From NCBI RefSeq assembly GCF_001641265.1, contig NW_020167543.1, positions 87,501-151,500 on the forward strand: a DNA stretch of 64,000 bases, given 5' to 3'. The stretch comes from Pseudogymnoascus destructans (Eukaryota > Ascomycota > Leotiomycetes > Thelebolales > Thelebolaceae). Below, in pieces: positions 10,935-21,124 of the stretch. Below the pieces are notes generated by a model that did not search any database, was not told the origin of the DNA, and worked only from the letters and a program-made list of their open reading frames with translations. A program made the translations under genes and the position numbers. How positions within the stretch are numbered: the stretch's first letter is position 1; every line of letters starts with the position of its first letter.

Positions 10935-12535
10935 CTATCCAACTCTATCAGCAGCACCCTCAACCACCGTCGCATTTATCGTCCCATAAGTCACCGCTCT
11001 CCCCCCCTCAACATCCAACGCCACGACACTCGGCTCCGGCCCATCCTCCGCCTCCTCACTCAACAACGGACTCCTCTCCATATCCTCCAGCATCTTCTTC
11101 CCCCCCCTCCCCTTCCGGATCCGTATCAACATCATATGTCCCCACTTCACATGTCTCCCCACCGTATACCCCGCAACCCCCACCACCACCAGCGCCAGGA
11201 ACCCGCCACACACCCACGCCCAGTTGTACAGCCAGTCGAGCAGCCACAAGCGGGGCGCGATCGTCGTGCTGACTTCGCAGGGGCCGTGCTGGATGCAGAT
11301 GTCGGGACGGCCCATGGATTTGAAGCGTGGGCCGAATGGGCCGTCGACGAATTTGCGCTCGCCGATGATGGGGGCTTGGTATTGGCGGGGGTCGTTGGAG
11401 GGGTACCCTTTGTCGCCCCAGCAGCCGGCGTAGTGGAACCAGCTGGTCGGGGCGTTGGGGTTCTGGAGACTAGGGGTGAGTGTGCCGGGTGCGAAGTTGA
11501 CGGATGCGGAGGGCTCGCTGACCAACTTGGCGCCGACGTCGGAGTGGTCGGAGGGGGAGGTGTAGTGGTAGGACATGACGTTTAGAGCTGGGTCCCAGAG
11601 GGGGCCGTGGGAGGTTGTGTCGTGTAGGATGGCGAAGGGGAGGATGTACGCCTGGATGCCGGTTGTGGCGTACATGGCATGGCTGCCTTTGGCGGAGTAG
11701 ATGACGGGCTGCGGATTATTAGTCGCCATGACATTATTATAAGGGTAGGAAAATGACTTACGCGCTTGCCATACTTCTCCATGGCGCCAAAGGTGTAGGT
11801 TCTTCCACCCGTATGCTGGCTGATAAACATCGTCTCTGGAACCCCGTTTCGGAATTTCATGACACTATGCTCCCAATCCCCCACATGGTCGCCAAAGCCG
11901 ACCCCAAAGACGCTGTTGCCGAGGTTGTAGCTGTAAAAGAAGAACCAGAATGCAAATATGACTCCGTCACCTTTATCAACCACAGTCAAAACGACTGGCG
12001 CAGGACTTCGCCCGCCTATTTTGCTAATCTTCTTCCGCTTCTCGCCCCTCTTGCCCTCGCCCTTTGGCGCAGCTAAATCGGTCTCGTTACCCTCTAGAGT
12101 GGCGGGTGGCGGTACAGGCATATTATGCGCGCTCAGCATCCAAGCCGGGCTCGTCATCACATCATCCCGGCTCTGGAGATAGAGATGACGGCCGCCTTCG
12201 TGCTTGTCAAGGTCCCCTAAGTCCCATAATGTGGGATGCTGTTCATCCTTTGGCACGGGCTTGAAATCCACATATGGTTTTGTGTGGACCAAATGCTCAT
12301 CCATAAGACTAGGCCAGTGTATTTCGTCCTCGGCGAGATGCACCAGGGGAGCATACTCAATCACATAGCTCGGGATATCTTTTTGAATTTTCCCATCGCC
12401 GGCTGTCCCGGTCGGCGTATGACTGTCCAGCCATTCCGAGTGGATCGGGGTGTCGAAGTGGTCTTGCTCTAGCGCGCGAGCAGAAGTAATCACTCCGGCA
12501 CAGAGCGCAAGGATGCCCAGGGTGGGATATAGCAT
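10935..12535 (-). CDS. VPS62-family protein, secretory/vacuolar membrane
   Basis: Two exons, 12535-11762 and 11708-10935, 515 aa. The 53-bp intron has donor GTAAGT and acceptor CCGCAG. N-terminal hydrophobic segment (LGILALCAGVITSARA) is a likely signal peptide. The body carries VPS62 landmarks: YAPLVHLAEDEIHWPS, WFFFYSYNLGN, GDHVGDWEH, ISQHTGGRTY, SAKGSHAMYA, and a C-terminal CWGDKGYPSNDPRQ region. One transmembrane segment lies near the C-terminus (WVCGGFLALVVVGVAGYTVG), followed by a basic cytosolic tail. Yeast Vps62 is implicated in cytoplasm-to-vacuole protein delivery, but the biochemical role is unknown. The family name is secure; function is only inherited from the family. Confidence 0.88.
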
Positions 12536-13415
12536 CTGGGCGGGCTATTGTCTCATAGGACCTGCAGTCTATAATTGCGGAATGGTATTCGTCTGTAAAA
12601 TTCTGGTTCGGCCAAAATCGTCGAAGTAGTAAGCGGCTGTATCGGTGTCGCCCCAATTCCTATGGGAAGTTGTTCTTTATGTATAGCCAGCTGCCGCAAG
12701 GGACTTTTGAGAGGGCCCTGGATTATGCGGGGTATAATACAAACAGTATCCTGAGGGAGGATCGCAAAACCAGCGTCTCTGCGTTGTGATTGTGTTGTTG
12801 AAATGTCCCTTGCCTCTTTGCCTTTGTGATAATCCGGGCCGCCGGGTGACGTCTGAGAAAAGTCGCAGCTGACCAAAACGATGGTTCTTGCCTTTTATAT
12901 CCACCCAGTCTTGGAAATCAGTCTAAGAACGTGTACATAGTTCGCATGTACTATACAGACCTTCCGGAATAGTGAATACTTGACAATGTGGCCTATGGAA
13001 GGAAGTGTTACTGACACGCCGTCTGGTAAAGGCAATGAATCGTATGCCGCTTAACTAACATACATGAATCGTATGCCGCTTACATAAGCACGGGCGGCAG
13101 TAGAGCAAATTAGCGATGAGAGATCCTGCTCATGTCAGCTTGATTAGCTGCCGCTGATGGCTCGCCACTTTATACCGATGCACATCCACATCATGTACAA
13201 CCCCGACTACTCCACTTTTGCATTTGAGGCTTAAAAAGGCTTGATATTCTCATGTCACGGGAAGGGAATATACCCTGTTCGTAAAACCAGAATCCTACAA
13301 ATACCTCTCATGCCGCCGCTGGACGTGATATAAACTTGATCCAAGGGATCAAGGAATCTAATCTTCCCATAGGTTATACTGGTATTTTATACACATGCCA
13401 TGGTAGGCTCTTTCC
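12536..13415. other. Intergenic, nothing coding
   Basis: Promoter region of the VPS62 gene and 3' flank of SCJ1. A 17-bp direct repeat (gaatcgtatgccgctta) occurs twice near 13037 and 13066. No gene recognised; the short minus-strand frames here lack motifs. Confidence 0.45.
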
Positions 13416-14800
13416 TCACAGCTCATCCTTCACGGCCGGCTTCACAGGCCGCCCCGAGTCCTTTCCCAGATCCACACCCTTCTTCATTCTCCACTTCTCC
13501 CACAGCGCCCAGAAGTCCTTCTCCATCCCCTTCTCCATTTGATCAGGTAGCACAACGGTATACTCTATGAATAACTTGCCGAACTTCGTTTTGTGGTAGA
13601 CGCTGTCTCCATCTTCGTCCCATATCGGCATTCCTTCGTCCTTGACAGTCTCTACTGTACCGGACTGTACGACCTTGCCTCGTGGTCGCGAGAGTTGGAC
13701 AACATGTCCGTCGAGATGAGTAACATTGCGCGTCCATCCACCCATCCATGCTTCCCTTAAGCCGAGGGTTTCCTTCCAGTATATATCATCACCGCGGCGG
13801 CGGAAGAACGTCCCATCAACCTTCAGCTCATTATCAACATCAAGATCCGGTTCCTTTTCGTGTAATGTGACTATAAGGTCGCCGGCAACCCAGTCAGGGC
13901 TCTCATCCGCGTCGTTCTCGTACCGTATACGGTGTCCAACCGGCGCGCCCTTCTCAATATCCAACGTGAACTCATTAACCTTGCGCACAACCCTGGTGCC
14001 GTCGCAAACCGCGCACTTATGCTTGATAATTTTTCCTTGCCCACCGCAATGATCGCAGCGGACCTGCATCTGTTGAAAGATCCCCGGCGCGAGCATGTGT
14101 TTCCTGATGACTACTCCATGGCCGTGGCACTCCCCGCAAACATCCAGTTGCTTATCGCTTGCCCCGGTTCCGTCGCATTCGTCGCAGATCTGCTGCTTCT
14201 CAAGGTGAAACTCTGTTTTCTTCCCGTTGTAGAAGTCCCTTAATGGTATGGCGATGCGTACTTCCATATCTGGCCCTCGGCGCTCTCCGTGGCCTCCGAA
14301 GCCGCCACCACCACCGCCGCCGAAGAATCGGGAGAATAAGTCGAAAGGATCATGATGTTGCTGGTGGCCGCCACCCTGTGCGTGTTGTTGCAGGCCTTCG
14401 TGGCCGTATTTATCGTAGATTTGGCGGGTCTCGGTGTCGGATAGAGCTTCATAAGCAGCTGCGATTTCGACAAACTTTTGCTTTGCAGTCTCGTCTCCAC
14501 TAAGATATGTTAGACTCTGGGGCAATCATGTAAAATATAACTGTGGATAGAGGGGCAGGAACTTACGGGTTCTTATCGGGGTGTAATTTCTTGCTTAGAG
14601 ATCGGTATGCCCGTTTGATGTCGCTCTTAGAGGCTTGCTTGTCAATGCCCAAGAGCTATTAACATTAGTGATGCCCCTCACAAATAATTATATTGCCTTT
14701 ATAGCAGCGACTGTAGAGCTTATCTCACCTTATAAAAGTCCTCGGCGCAAGCTACAAGCTGCAAGAAGCAGACAAACAGCAAGGCTGCCCGCGCCCACAT
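13416..14800 (-). CDS. SCJ1: ER-lumen DnaJ co-chaperone Scj1 (DNAJB11-like) with KDEL
   Basis: J-domain partner of the ER Hsp70 BiP/Kar2. Three exons: 14800-14729, 14655-14567 and 14499-13416, 414 aa. Exon 1 encodes the signal peptide ([17 protein letters not shown]) and the start of the J domain (EDFYK). Exon 2 carries [18 protein letters not shown] and the catalytic HPD. Exon 3 continues the J domain, a Gly/Phe-rich linker with a run of eight glycines, and four zinc-binding repeats ([32 protein letters not shown]). It ends with the substrate-binding beta domains. The last four residues are KDEL, the ER retrieval signal, so the location is directly shown. Both introns are phase-consistent. 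Divergent from PRP2. Confidence 0.95.
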
Positions 14801-15181
14801 ATTTGTGGATTTCCCTTGATGTCCTCAATCAATTCAATGTACAATGCTGGATACAATATAGGATAGCAAAGAATCCGCAATCATGAAAACATGAGTTGCA
14901 AAAGGAGTGTCGGTGGGGTGAAATATATACAAGCTCCAGAGGATTATGATATGCTCAACGTGGCTATTTCGCCATAAATTGATAAAGGAAATGAGTGCAA
15001 ACAGAGCAAACATACCTTAAATTTTGGAACTTGGAAGGCTGGTTAGCCTCCCAAGGTGTCGGAGGAGCCATTTAGTAGCGACAACTACGAGTCTTCTTTC
15101 GAACCTTTCAGGGCAGGCAATCTTTTTTAGTTTGCCGTGTCCAAGGCTTTGTTTAGAGACGAAACCAGCACACGGCAAACG

Positions 15182-18100
15182 ATGGGTCCCAAGAAATACG
15201 CCCTCCTCCCCATGGAGGAGGAGGAATTGGCCCCTGCCAAGGTCGTCGAGAAGAAGAAGGAGAAGCGCTCTCGACGCGATTGCGAGAAATCATCCTCTTC
15301 ACACCATGATAGGGACCGCCGTGACCGGAGTCGAGAGCGCGAACGCTCGCCACGACGTGACAAGTCGCCCCGCCGACGATCACCGCGTCCGACCGAACAC
15401 AAGTCCAGAACTATCCGACGACCTGCTGGCGATGAAAATTATCAGGATCGTTGGGGTGATGAAGAATATGACTCTGCGGAGGAACAGGAATTCCAGGAGT
15501 CGGCGCCGAAGCGGTTGAAGACGGACCACGATGACGAGGCGGATCTATCTGAAGGCGCCAAGGAAGAGCGTGAGAGGCAAAAGGATATCGAGGAGCGGGA
15601 GGCATTTGCGAAGCGTTTGAGGGAGAAGGATGATGATAAAACTAGGAAACTTGTTGAAGACAGGTCTTCCACTAAGGATGGCAAGATATTGGCGCAACGG
15701 CGGCTGCTCGCTGAGGATGCGGCAGCGAGAAGTGCGGCATTGCCAGATCTGAGGGAGAGGTCACGACAGGAGTACTTGAAGAAGAGGGAGGCCGAACGAT
15801 TGGCGTTACTGAGGAAGCAGGTTTCGGAGGAGACGGAGGAACTGAGGAGCGGCGTCAGGTTGTCCGAGAAGGAAAAGACGGAATTTGCGAAGAATAGGGA
15901 AGTGTTACGGATCGCGGAGGAGCGGTTACGTATCGACGACCATTTGGATGGCTACGCCATGCCAGAGGACTATATCACGGAGAAAGGCAAAATCGACAGG
16001 AAGAAGAAGGAGGAGGCTATGTACAAGCGCTATGTTGACCGTGACGAATACGGCCAAGAGAAGTTCGTCACAGAGCACGAGGAGTGGGAAAAGGAACAAG
16101 CGACCAAAGCCAAAGCTCAAGTCCAAAGCAGAGAGTGGACGGATCAAGGCGAATATGACTATGTCCTGGACGAGGAGCAAGGAATTAAATGGGTTATGGA
16201 TCAAAGAATGCCAGGCGAGGGCAAAGGCATGTCGAAGGAAGAGAGATTTTTGGCCGAACAGCTCAAGGCTGCAGAGAAGAGAGCCCTGAGCATGGAGGAG
16301 ACGCGGAAAAGTCTTCCCATCTATGTATACAGGGACGAGTTCCTTGCAGCCTTGGAGGAGCATCAGATCCTTGTCATTGTTGGTGAAACTGGTAGTGGAA
16401 AGACTACGCAGCTGCCTCAGTACTTGCATGAAGCCGGATATACGAAAGATGGCCTGAAGGTCGGATGCACGCAACCTCGTCGTGTTGCAGCGATGAGTGT
16501 TGCAGCTCGTGTAGCTGATGAGATGGGTGTCAAAGTAGGGAACGAAGTTGGTTATTCGATCAGATTCGAGGACTCGACGAGCGACAAGACTGTCTTGAAG
16601 TACATGACTGATGGTATGTTACTGCGAGAGTTCATGACAGAACCAGATCTGGGTGGCTATGCTGCCATCATGATTGACGAGGCCCACGAACGGACTGTTC
16701 ACACTGACATTTTGTTGGCGTTGGTTAAAGATTTGGCGAGAGAGAGGCCCGACTTGAAGCTGCTCATTTCTTCCGCAACTATGAACGCAAAGAAATTTGC
16801 CGACTACTTTGACGACGCACCCATTTTCAACATTCCTGGCCGTCGATACCCTGTCGATATCCATTACACACCACAACCGGAAGCAAACTATTTGGCAGCT
16901 GCAATTACTACAGTCTTTCAGATTCACACCACTCAAGGGAAGGGGGATATTCTCGTCTTCTTAACTGGTCAGGATGAGATTGAAGCTGCGGAGCTGAATA
17001 TCATGGAAATCTCTAGAAAGCTGGGTAGCAGAGTGCCCGAGCTTGTCATATGTCCCATTTACGCCAACTTACCCTCCGAGTTACAGAGCAAGATTTTCGA
17101 GCCAACCCCTGACGGTGCTCGAAAGGTAGTGTTAGCCACCAACATTGCTGAGACGAGTTTGACCATCGACGGTATCGTATACGTTATCGACCCTGGTTTC
17201 GTGAAGGAGAATATCTACAATCCTGTCACTGGCATGTCAAAACTTGTAGCAGTACCCTGTTCTCGCGCCTCCGCAAACCAGCGAAGCGGGAGAGCCGGTC
17301 GTGTCGGCCCTGGAAAGTGCTTCAGACTCTATACCAAGTGGGCGTTTATGAACGAGATGGATGAATCCACCACTCCCGAAATCCAGCGCACAAACCTCAA
17401 CGACATCGTCCTCCTCCTCAAGTCTCTAGGTATCCACGCACTCCTCGACTTCGAATTCATGGACCCGCCTCCCACCGAAACCCTAATCGGCGCACTGAAC
17501 CAGCTCTTCGCCTTACAGGCCCTCAACCACAGAGGCGAGCTCACCAAAATCGGACGTCAAATGGCCGAGTTCCCCACCGACCCCATGCTCGCAAAATCCA
17601 TCCTCGCCGCCGACAAACTCGGCTGCGTCGAAGAGATCCTCAGCATAGTCGCCATGCTCTCCGAAGCCTCGGCCCTCTTCTTCCGCCCCAAAGACAAGAA
17701 GATCCACGCTGACAGCGCACGCGCGCGCTTCACCGTCAAGGAAGGCGGCGACCACCTCACTCTCCTGAATATCTGGAACCAGTGGGTCGATAGCGACTTC
17801 AGCCCTATCTGGAGCAAAGAGAACTTCCTGCAGCAACGCTCGCTCACGCGTGCGCGCGATGTCCGTGATCAGCTTGCTAAGCTGTGCGAGCGTGTCGAGG
17901 TCACTATCAGTAGTGTGGGCGCGGCGGATCTGGTGCCGATCTCGAAGGCTATCACGGCGGGATTCTTCCCTAATGCGGCGAGATTGCAGCGTGGAGGCGA
18001 TAGCTACAGAACGGTGAAGAATAATAATACGGTGTATGTGCATCCCAGCAGCGTGCTGATGGATGCGAATCCGCCGATTAAGATGGTGGTGTATTATGAG

Positions 18101-18238
18101 TTGGTGCAGACGACGAAGGAGTATATGAGGAGTTGTCTGCCTATTAAGGCGGAGTGGCTCACGGAGGTAGCGCCGCACTTTCATAAGAAGAAGGATATTG
18201 AAGAGCTGGAGGAGAAGAAAATGCCCAAGGGGCGGTAG
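15182..18238 (+). CDS. PRP2: DEAH-box pre-mRNA splicing helicase Prp2/DHX16
   Basis: Spliceosomal DEAH ATPase that acts before the first transesterification. About 1018 aa from ATG 15182 (MGPKKYALLPMEEEEL); an in-frame ATG at 15137 would add 15 residues. The charged N-terminal part is Arg/Asp/Ser-rich. Helicase landmarks follow: GETGSGKT at about 401-408, TQPRRVAAMS, TDGMLLRE, DEAH at about 499-502, SAT, FLTGQDEIE, TNIAETSLTIDG, and QRSGRAGRVGPGKCFRLY. The HA2 and OB-fold regions run to the end (KAEWLTEVAPHFHKKKDIEELE). The LDFEFMDPP and DYV..EQGIKWV stretches fit Prp2/DHX16 better than Prp22 or Prp43. The expected N-terminal helical domain seen in many relatives is not visible, so an upstream exon may be missing. 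No introns in the helicase core. Confidence 0.93.
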   Translation: MGPKKYALLPMEEEELAPAKVVEKKKEKRSRRDCEKSSSSHHDRDRRDRSRERERSPRRDKSPRRRSPRPTEHKSRTIRRPAGDENYQDRWGDEEYDSAEEQEFQESAPKRLKTDHDDEADLSEGAKEERERQKDIEEREAFAKRLREKDDDKTRKLVEDRSSTKDGKILAQRRLLAEDAAARSAALPDLRERSRQEYLKKREAERLALLRKQVSEETEELRSGVRLSEKEKTEFAKNREVLRIAEERLRIDDHLDGYAMPEDYITEKGKIDRKKKEEAMYKRYVDRDEYGQEKFVTEHEEWEKEQATKAKAQVQSREWTDQGEYDYVLDEEQGIKWVMDQRMPGEGKGMSKEERFLAEQLKAAEKRALSMEETRKSLPIYVYRDEFLAALEEHQILVIVGETGSGKTTQLPQYLHEAGYTKDGLKVGCTQPRRVAAMSVAARVADEMGVKVGNEVGYSIRFEDSTSDKTVLKYMTDGMLLREFMTEPDLGGYAAIMIDEAHERTVHTDILLALVKDLARERPDLKLLISSATMNAKKFADYFDDAPIFNIPGRRYPVDIHYTPQPEANYLAAAITTVFQIHTTQGKGDILVFLTGQDEIEAAELNIMEISRKLGSRVPELVICPIYANLPSELQSKIFEPTPDGARKVVLATNIAETSLTIDGIVYVIDPGFVKENIYNPVTGMSKLVAVPCSRASANQRSGRAGRVGPGKCFRLYTKWAFMNEMDESTTPEIQRTNLNDIVLLLKSLGIHALLDFEFMDPPPTETLIGALNQLFALQALNHRGELTKIGRQMAEFPTDPMLAKSILAADKLGCVEEILSIVAMLSEASALFFRPKDKKIHADSARARFTVKEGGDHLTLLNIWNQWVDSDFSPIWSKENFLQQRSLTRARDVRDQLAKLCERVEVTISSVGAADLVPISKAITAGFFPNAARLQRGGDSYRTVKNNNTVYVHPSSVLMDANPPIKMVVYYELVQTTKEYMRSCLPIKAEWLTEVAPHFHKKKDIEELEEKKMPKGR

Positions 18239-18977
18239 GATAGACGGGGGCTCGGGCGTAGTATCCGTATGCATATATCTAAATAAATACATAAAATGGA
18301 ATATCTGAACATATTTATTGGCTTGGGTCTGGGCTATCTATATATAACACCAAACCTTTCCTTGCTACAAAAGACCAGCAGTGGCGGGTTTCTAATCAAC
18401 AACGGATATATGCCGACAACGGGAGAAATGACGGTGTTCTTTACAAAAACACGTCCATAAAAAAATCGTATAAAGTTGGTTCTGTTTCTATCGTGAATTC
18501 AACTTCTACATGGCGAAGCTCGGAGGTGGCTGCCACGTCCACGCTCAATTTCCCTCGTGATTCTTGTTACCGTTCTTAAAACACTGTCACCGTCATTTCT
18601 CCCGTTGTCGGCCTATATCCGTTGTTGATTAGAAACCCGCCACTGCTGGTCTTTTGTTTTTATGGATGTTAATACTACGGAAGATAGATCTACAGTTGCT
18701 AGACCAGTAGTGTTTTTGCAGCCCACTTGGACAGATTGAATGTCGGCCTGGGATTGCAGTATACCAAGTGAGTAGATGAATATTGGACGAAGGCATATAT
18801 ATATTGTATGGTATGAAGTATCCACATCAACGTTCAGTATCTAGACTATAGATTCACACCATCCGCGTCGCCAACGCCAGACCACAATATACATTTTTTA
18901 CCCAACCCATTCATATGCAAAGACCGAACTCCACGCTATCAAACCTTCCATGCAATATCATCACCCGGCCCCCTGCC
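18239..18977. other. Convergent intergenic region with foldback element
   Basis: The 3' flanks of PRP2 (+) and UTP15 (-). It contains the long inverted repeat listed separately at 18367-18657. No coding feature. Confidence 0.5.
18367..18657. repeat. 291-bp foldback (MITE-like) with 70-bp inverted arms
   Basis: The left arm (18367-18436) and the reverse complement of the right arm (18588-18657) agree at 69 of 70 positions; the one difference is T versus G at arm position 46. The spacer is 151 bp. Arms begin ACAAAAGACCAGCAG. No obvious target-site duplication flanks it. A non-autonomous transposon or a local inverted duplication are both possible. If transcribed from either neighbouring gene's read-through it would form a long hairpin. 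Confidence 0.85.
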
Positions 18978-20585
18978 TCAAGCCGCCACAGCACGTCCAG
19001 CCATCAGCATCCCCAACATACCCTCCGTCTGACACGCCTGCTGTGCTCTCTCCACCTCCGCCCTAACCCGGCGATGCAGCCACTTAACCCCCTTCTCCAG
19101 CTCCTCGCTCGCACCCACATGCTCGCTGTAAAGATCTAGAAGCAAGAGAGCGGCATCCACACACGTGTTCACATACCGCGGATCGATAATGTACTTCGCG
19201 ACCCACCGCAGAATCGGCATCACGGTCGTCTCATCACGGCTACTGAACGCCTCGCGCATCGCAGACCGGTGCTTCAGCGCCGTCAGCACAGACAGCACAA
19301 CCACAGGCGGCAAATTGCTCCCTAGTACCATATCCAGCGCCGCGCCGTAGCGGCCATTGCGCAGACTCTTCTCCCACTGGCTTTCGCCCTTCTTACGCTT
19401 CTCGTTCCCCTCGATAACGACGTCCGCGCCCTCGCCTAGAAACTTCATGCCGCGCAGTTTGTTCTCTACGCCACGGGACCGCTTCTTGTTCTTCTTATCG
19501 TATTCCTCCACGTTACCCGCGATGAGCGCGGCCATCTCCTTCTCGCGCTCGCGCTCCTTGACCTTTTGGGCGCCGGAGAGGCGGGTGCGGATGGAGAGGA
19601 CGCCGGATTGGAGACCGACGGCAAGATGCTTGTCCTGGTGATCCGAAGAAAGGACAACGGCCACGGATAGGATGGGAGAGCTATATTTTGAGCCCGCAAC
19701 CGAGTTCCAGGATGTTGTCTCGAAGACCTTAAGATGGCCATCGAGAGCGCCGGAAACAAGACGTGTACCATTTGACGCCAGGCATAGTGCTGTGACAGTC
19801 TTTTGGTGGTTCTTGATGATGTGCAGCGGTTTCCCGGCCACAAGGTCGAGGACTGATATTTGTGCTTCGGAGGATGCGATGAGTGTTGTTCCAGAGGGCA
19901 TTGGAAGGACGGCTTCCACAGGGGCAGCGTGCTTGAACGTCATTGCCGCGCGAGTAGGAGTACGCGGATCCCAAACACGAACAGTCGAATCGTAGGAACC
20001 AGAGGCAAGCATATTGCTGAGCATGCCCGGCATGAATGCTGCCGACCTGACATAATCGCCATGGCCAATAAACTTTGTCGTGCTCTGTCCGCTGGGCAGA
20101 TCCCAGAGTCGTAGTGTACGGTCGTCGGAGGCAGACATTAGAGTAGTCAGCTCTGTGGGCGAAAACTTCGTCGTCCACACGGGCTGTTTGTGCTCTTCCC
20201 AGGTCTTGAGGATAGCGCGCGAGTTGACATCAAAAACCTGGATCTTGCCACTGTCGTCACCGGCAACCGTAACGCGGCCATCACGGCGGATCTCTCCACT
20301 GTGAGCAATGTCCGAAAAGCGAGTTATGGTCTTGATGAGTTTTCGGGTTCGTATCGAGTAGATCTGGACGCGCGTGCCGGTCGTGACGGAGAAGTAGTCA
20401 TTGTTCGAGGGCAGCAGCGGATTGCTGGGAGGAGGGGGGAAAGAAATGTGAGTGACAGGATATGAGGTCGGGGACGGGATGATTTGCTGCGACCTAAATG
20501 ACTTCCAATATTGTTGTTCTGGTGTAATTGGCGAAGGACCGCTGGGCAGTTTCACCTGCTGGAGCTTCGTTATCGGGGCTGCCAT
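18978..20585 (-). CDS. UTP15: U3 snoRNP-associated WD40 protein Utp15
   Basis: Part of the tUTP/UTP-A subcomplex of the SSU processome, required for 18S rRNA maturation and rDNA transcription in the nucleolus. 535 aa from the ATG at 20585 (MAAPITKLQQVKLPSGP); longer upstream in-frame codons read through a Cys/Phe-rich stretch that looks non-coding. WD40 repeats run from about residue 40 to 310 (DDSGKIQVFDV, SDDRTLRLWDL, SGSYDSTVRVWDP, SGALDGHLKVFET). The UTP15 C-terminal domain follows (KFLGEGADVVIE, WEKSLRNGRYGAALDMVL, LRWVAKYIIDPRY). Single exon. Tandem with HRP1 on the same strand but 540 bp away with its own flank. Confidence 0.94.
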   Translation of the reverse strand: MAAPITKLQQVKLPSGPSPITPEQQYWKSFRSQQIIPSPTSYPVTHISFPPPPSNPLLPSNNDYFSVTTGTRVQIYSIRTRKLIKTITRFSDIAHSGEIRRDGRVTVAGDDSGKIQVFDVNSRAILKTWEEHKQPVWTTKFSPTELTTLMSASDDRTLRLWDLPSGQSTTKFIGHGDYVRSAAFMPGMLSNMLASGSYDSTVRVWDPRTPTRAAMTFKHAAPVEAVLPMPSGTTLIASSEAQISVLDLVAGKPLHIIKNHQKTVTALCLASNGTRLVSGALDGHLKVFETTSWNSVAGSKYSSPILSVAVVLSSDHQDKHLAVGLQSGVLSIRTRLSGAQKVKEREREKEMAALIAGNVEEYDKKNKKRSRGVENKLRGMKFLGEGADVVIEGNEKRKKGESQWEKSLRNGRYGAALDMVLGSNLPPVVVLSVLTALKHRSAMREAFSSRDETTVMPILRWVAKYIIDPRYVNTCVDAALLLLDLYSEHVGASEELEKGVKWLHRRVRAEVERAQQACQTEGMLGMLMAGRAVAA

Positions 20586-21124
20586 TTTGCAAGTTGGTTG
20601 AGAGTCGCCCCGGCTTGAATATGTAGTCGGCGCAAAGGTACGAGCATCAAGCAAGCATCTTACAAAAAATATTTGGATTATCAGTTGCGCGTTTTCTGGA
20701 GGGACGGGACTAGTCTTGATACGGTTAGCGTATAGTTTTGATATTTTGACGTCACGTGAGTTTTCACTTCTCTCAAAGATGACCATGCATGTTACCTTGA
20801 AATACAAGATCGTTTACCGTTGTATCACTTTAATGCCAAGGTAATATTCAGGAGTGATTTAAAATATGTGATTCATTCGTGTTGAGTATATTACACAGTC
20901 TGCGTCCTGCAGAAGCCAGCCTGTTGACGCCACCCGGGTAATCCTAACTTCCTTTGATTCCCATGAGAGAAGGAAACCCCTTAAAGTGAATAACCCAAAG
21001 CAAAATAAAAAGCCATAGTATAAAATAGGGCGAGACTTTGGTGGTGGAAGGCTGGAAATGTCCAATCGAAGTAATAGATTCCAGGCTGTATAATGTCTGG
21101 CAGATGGGAACAGCATCAACTAAC
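20586..21124. other. Intergenic, UTP15 promoter and HRP1 3' flank
   Basis: Contains the UTP15 5' flank and the end of HRP1. A TGACGTCACGTGA-like palindromic stretch near 20748-20757 (gacgtcacgtg) could be a CRE/E-box-type site for bZIP or bHLH factors, seen only by motif. No gene. Confidence 0.4.

Noticed and set aside
12553..12904. Two short minus-strand frames upstream of VPS62
   Set aside because: No motif, overlap each other, and lie where the promoter and 5' UTR of the VPS62 gene should be.
17513..18292. 259-aa minus-strand frame opposite PRP2
   Set aside because: Arg/His/Ile-rich shadow of the helicase C-terminal coding sequence; no start context or motif.
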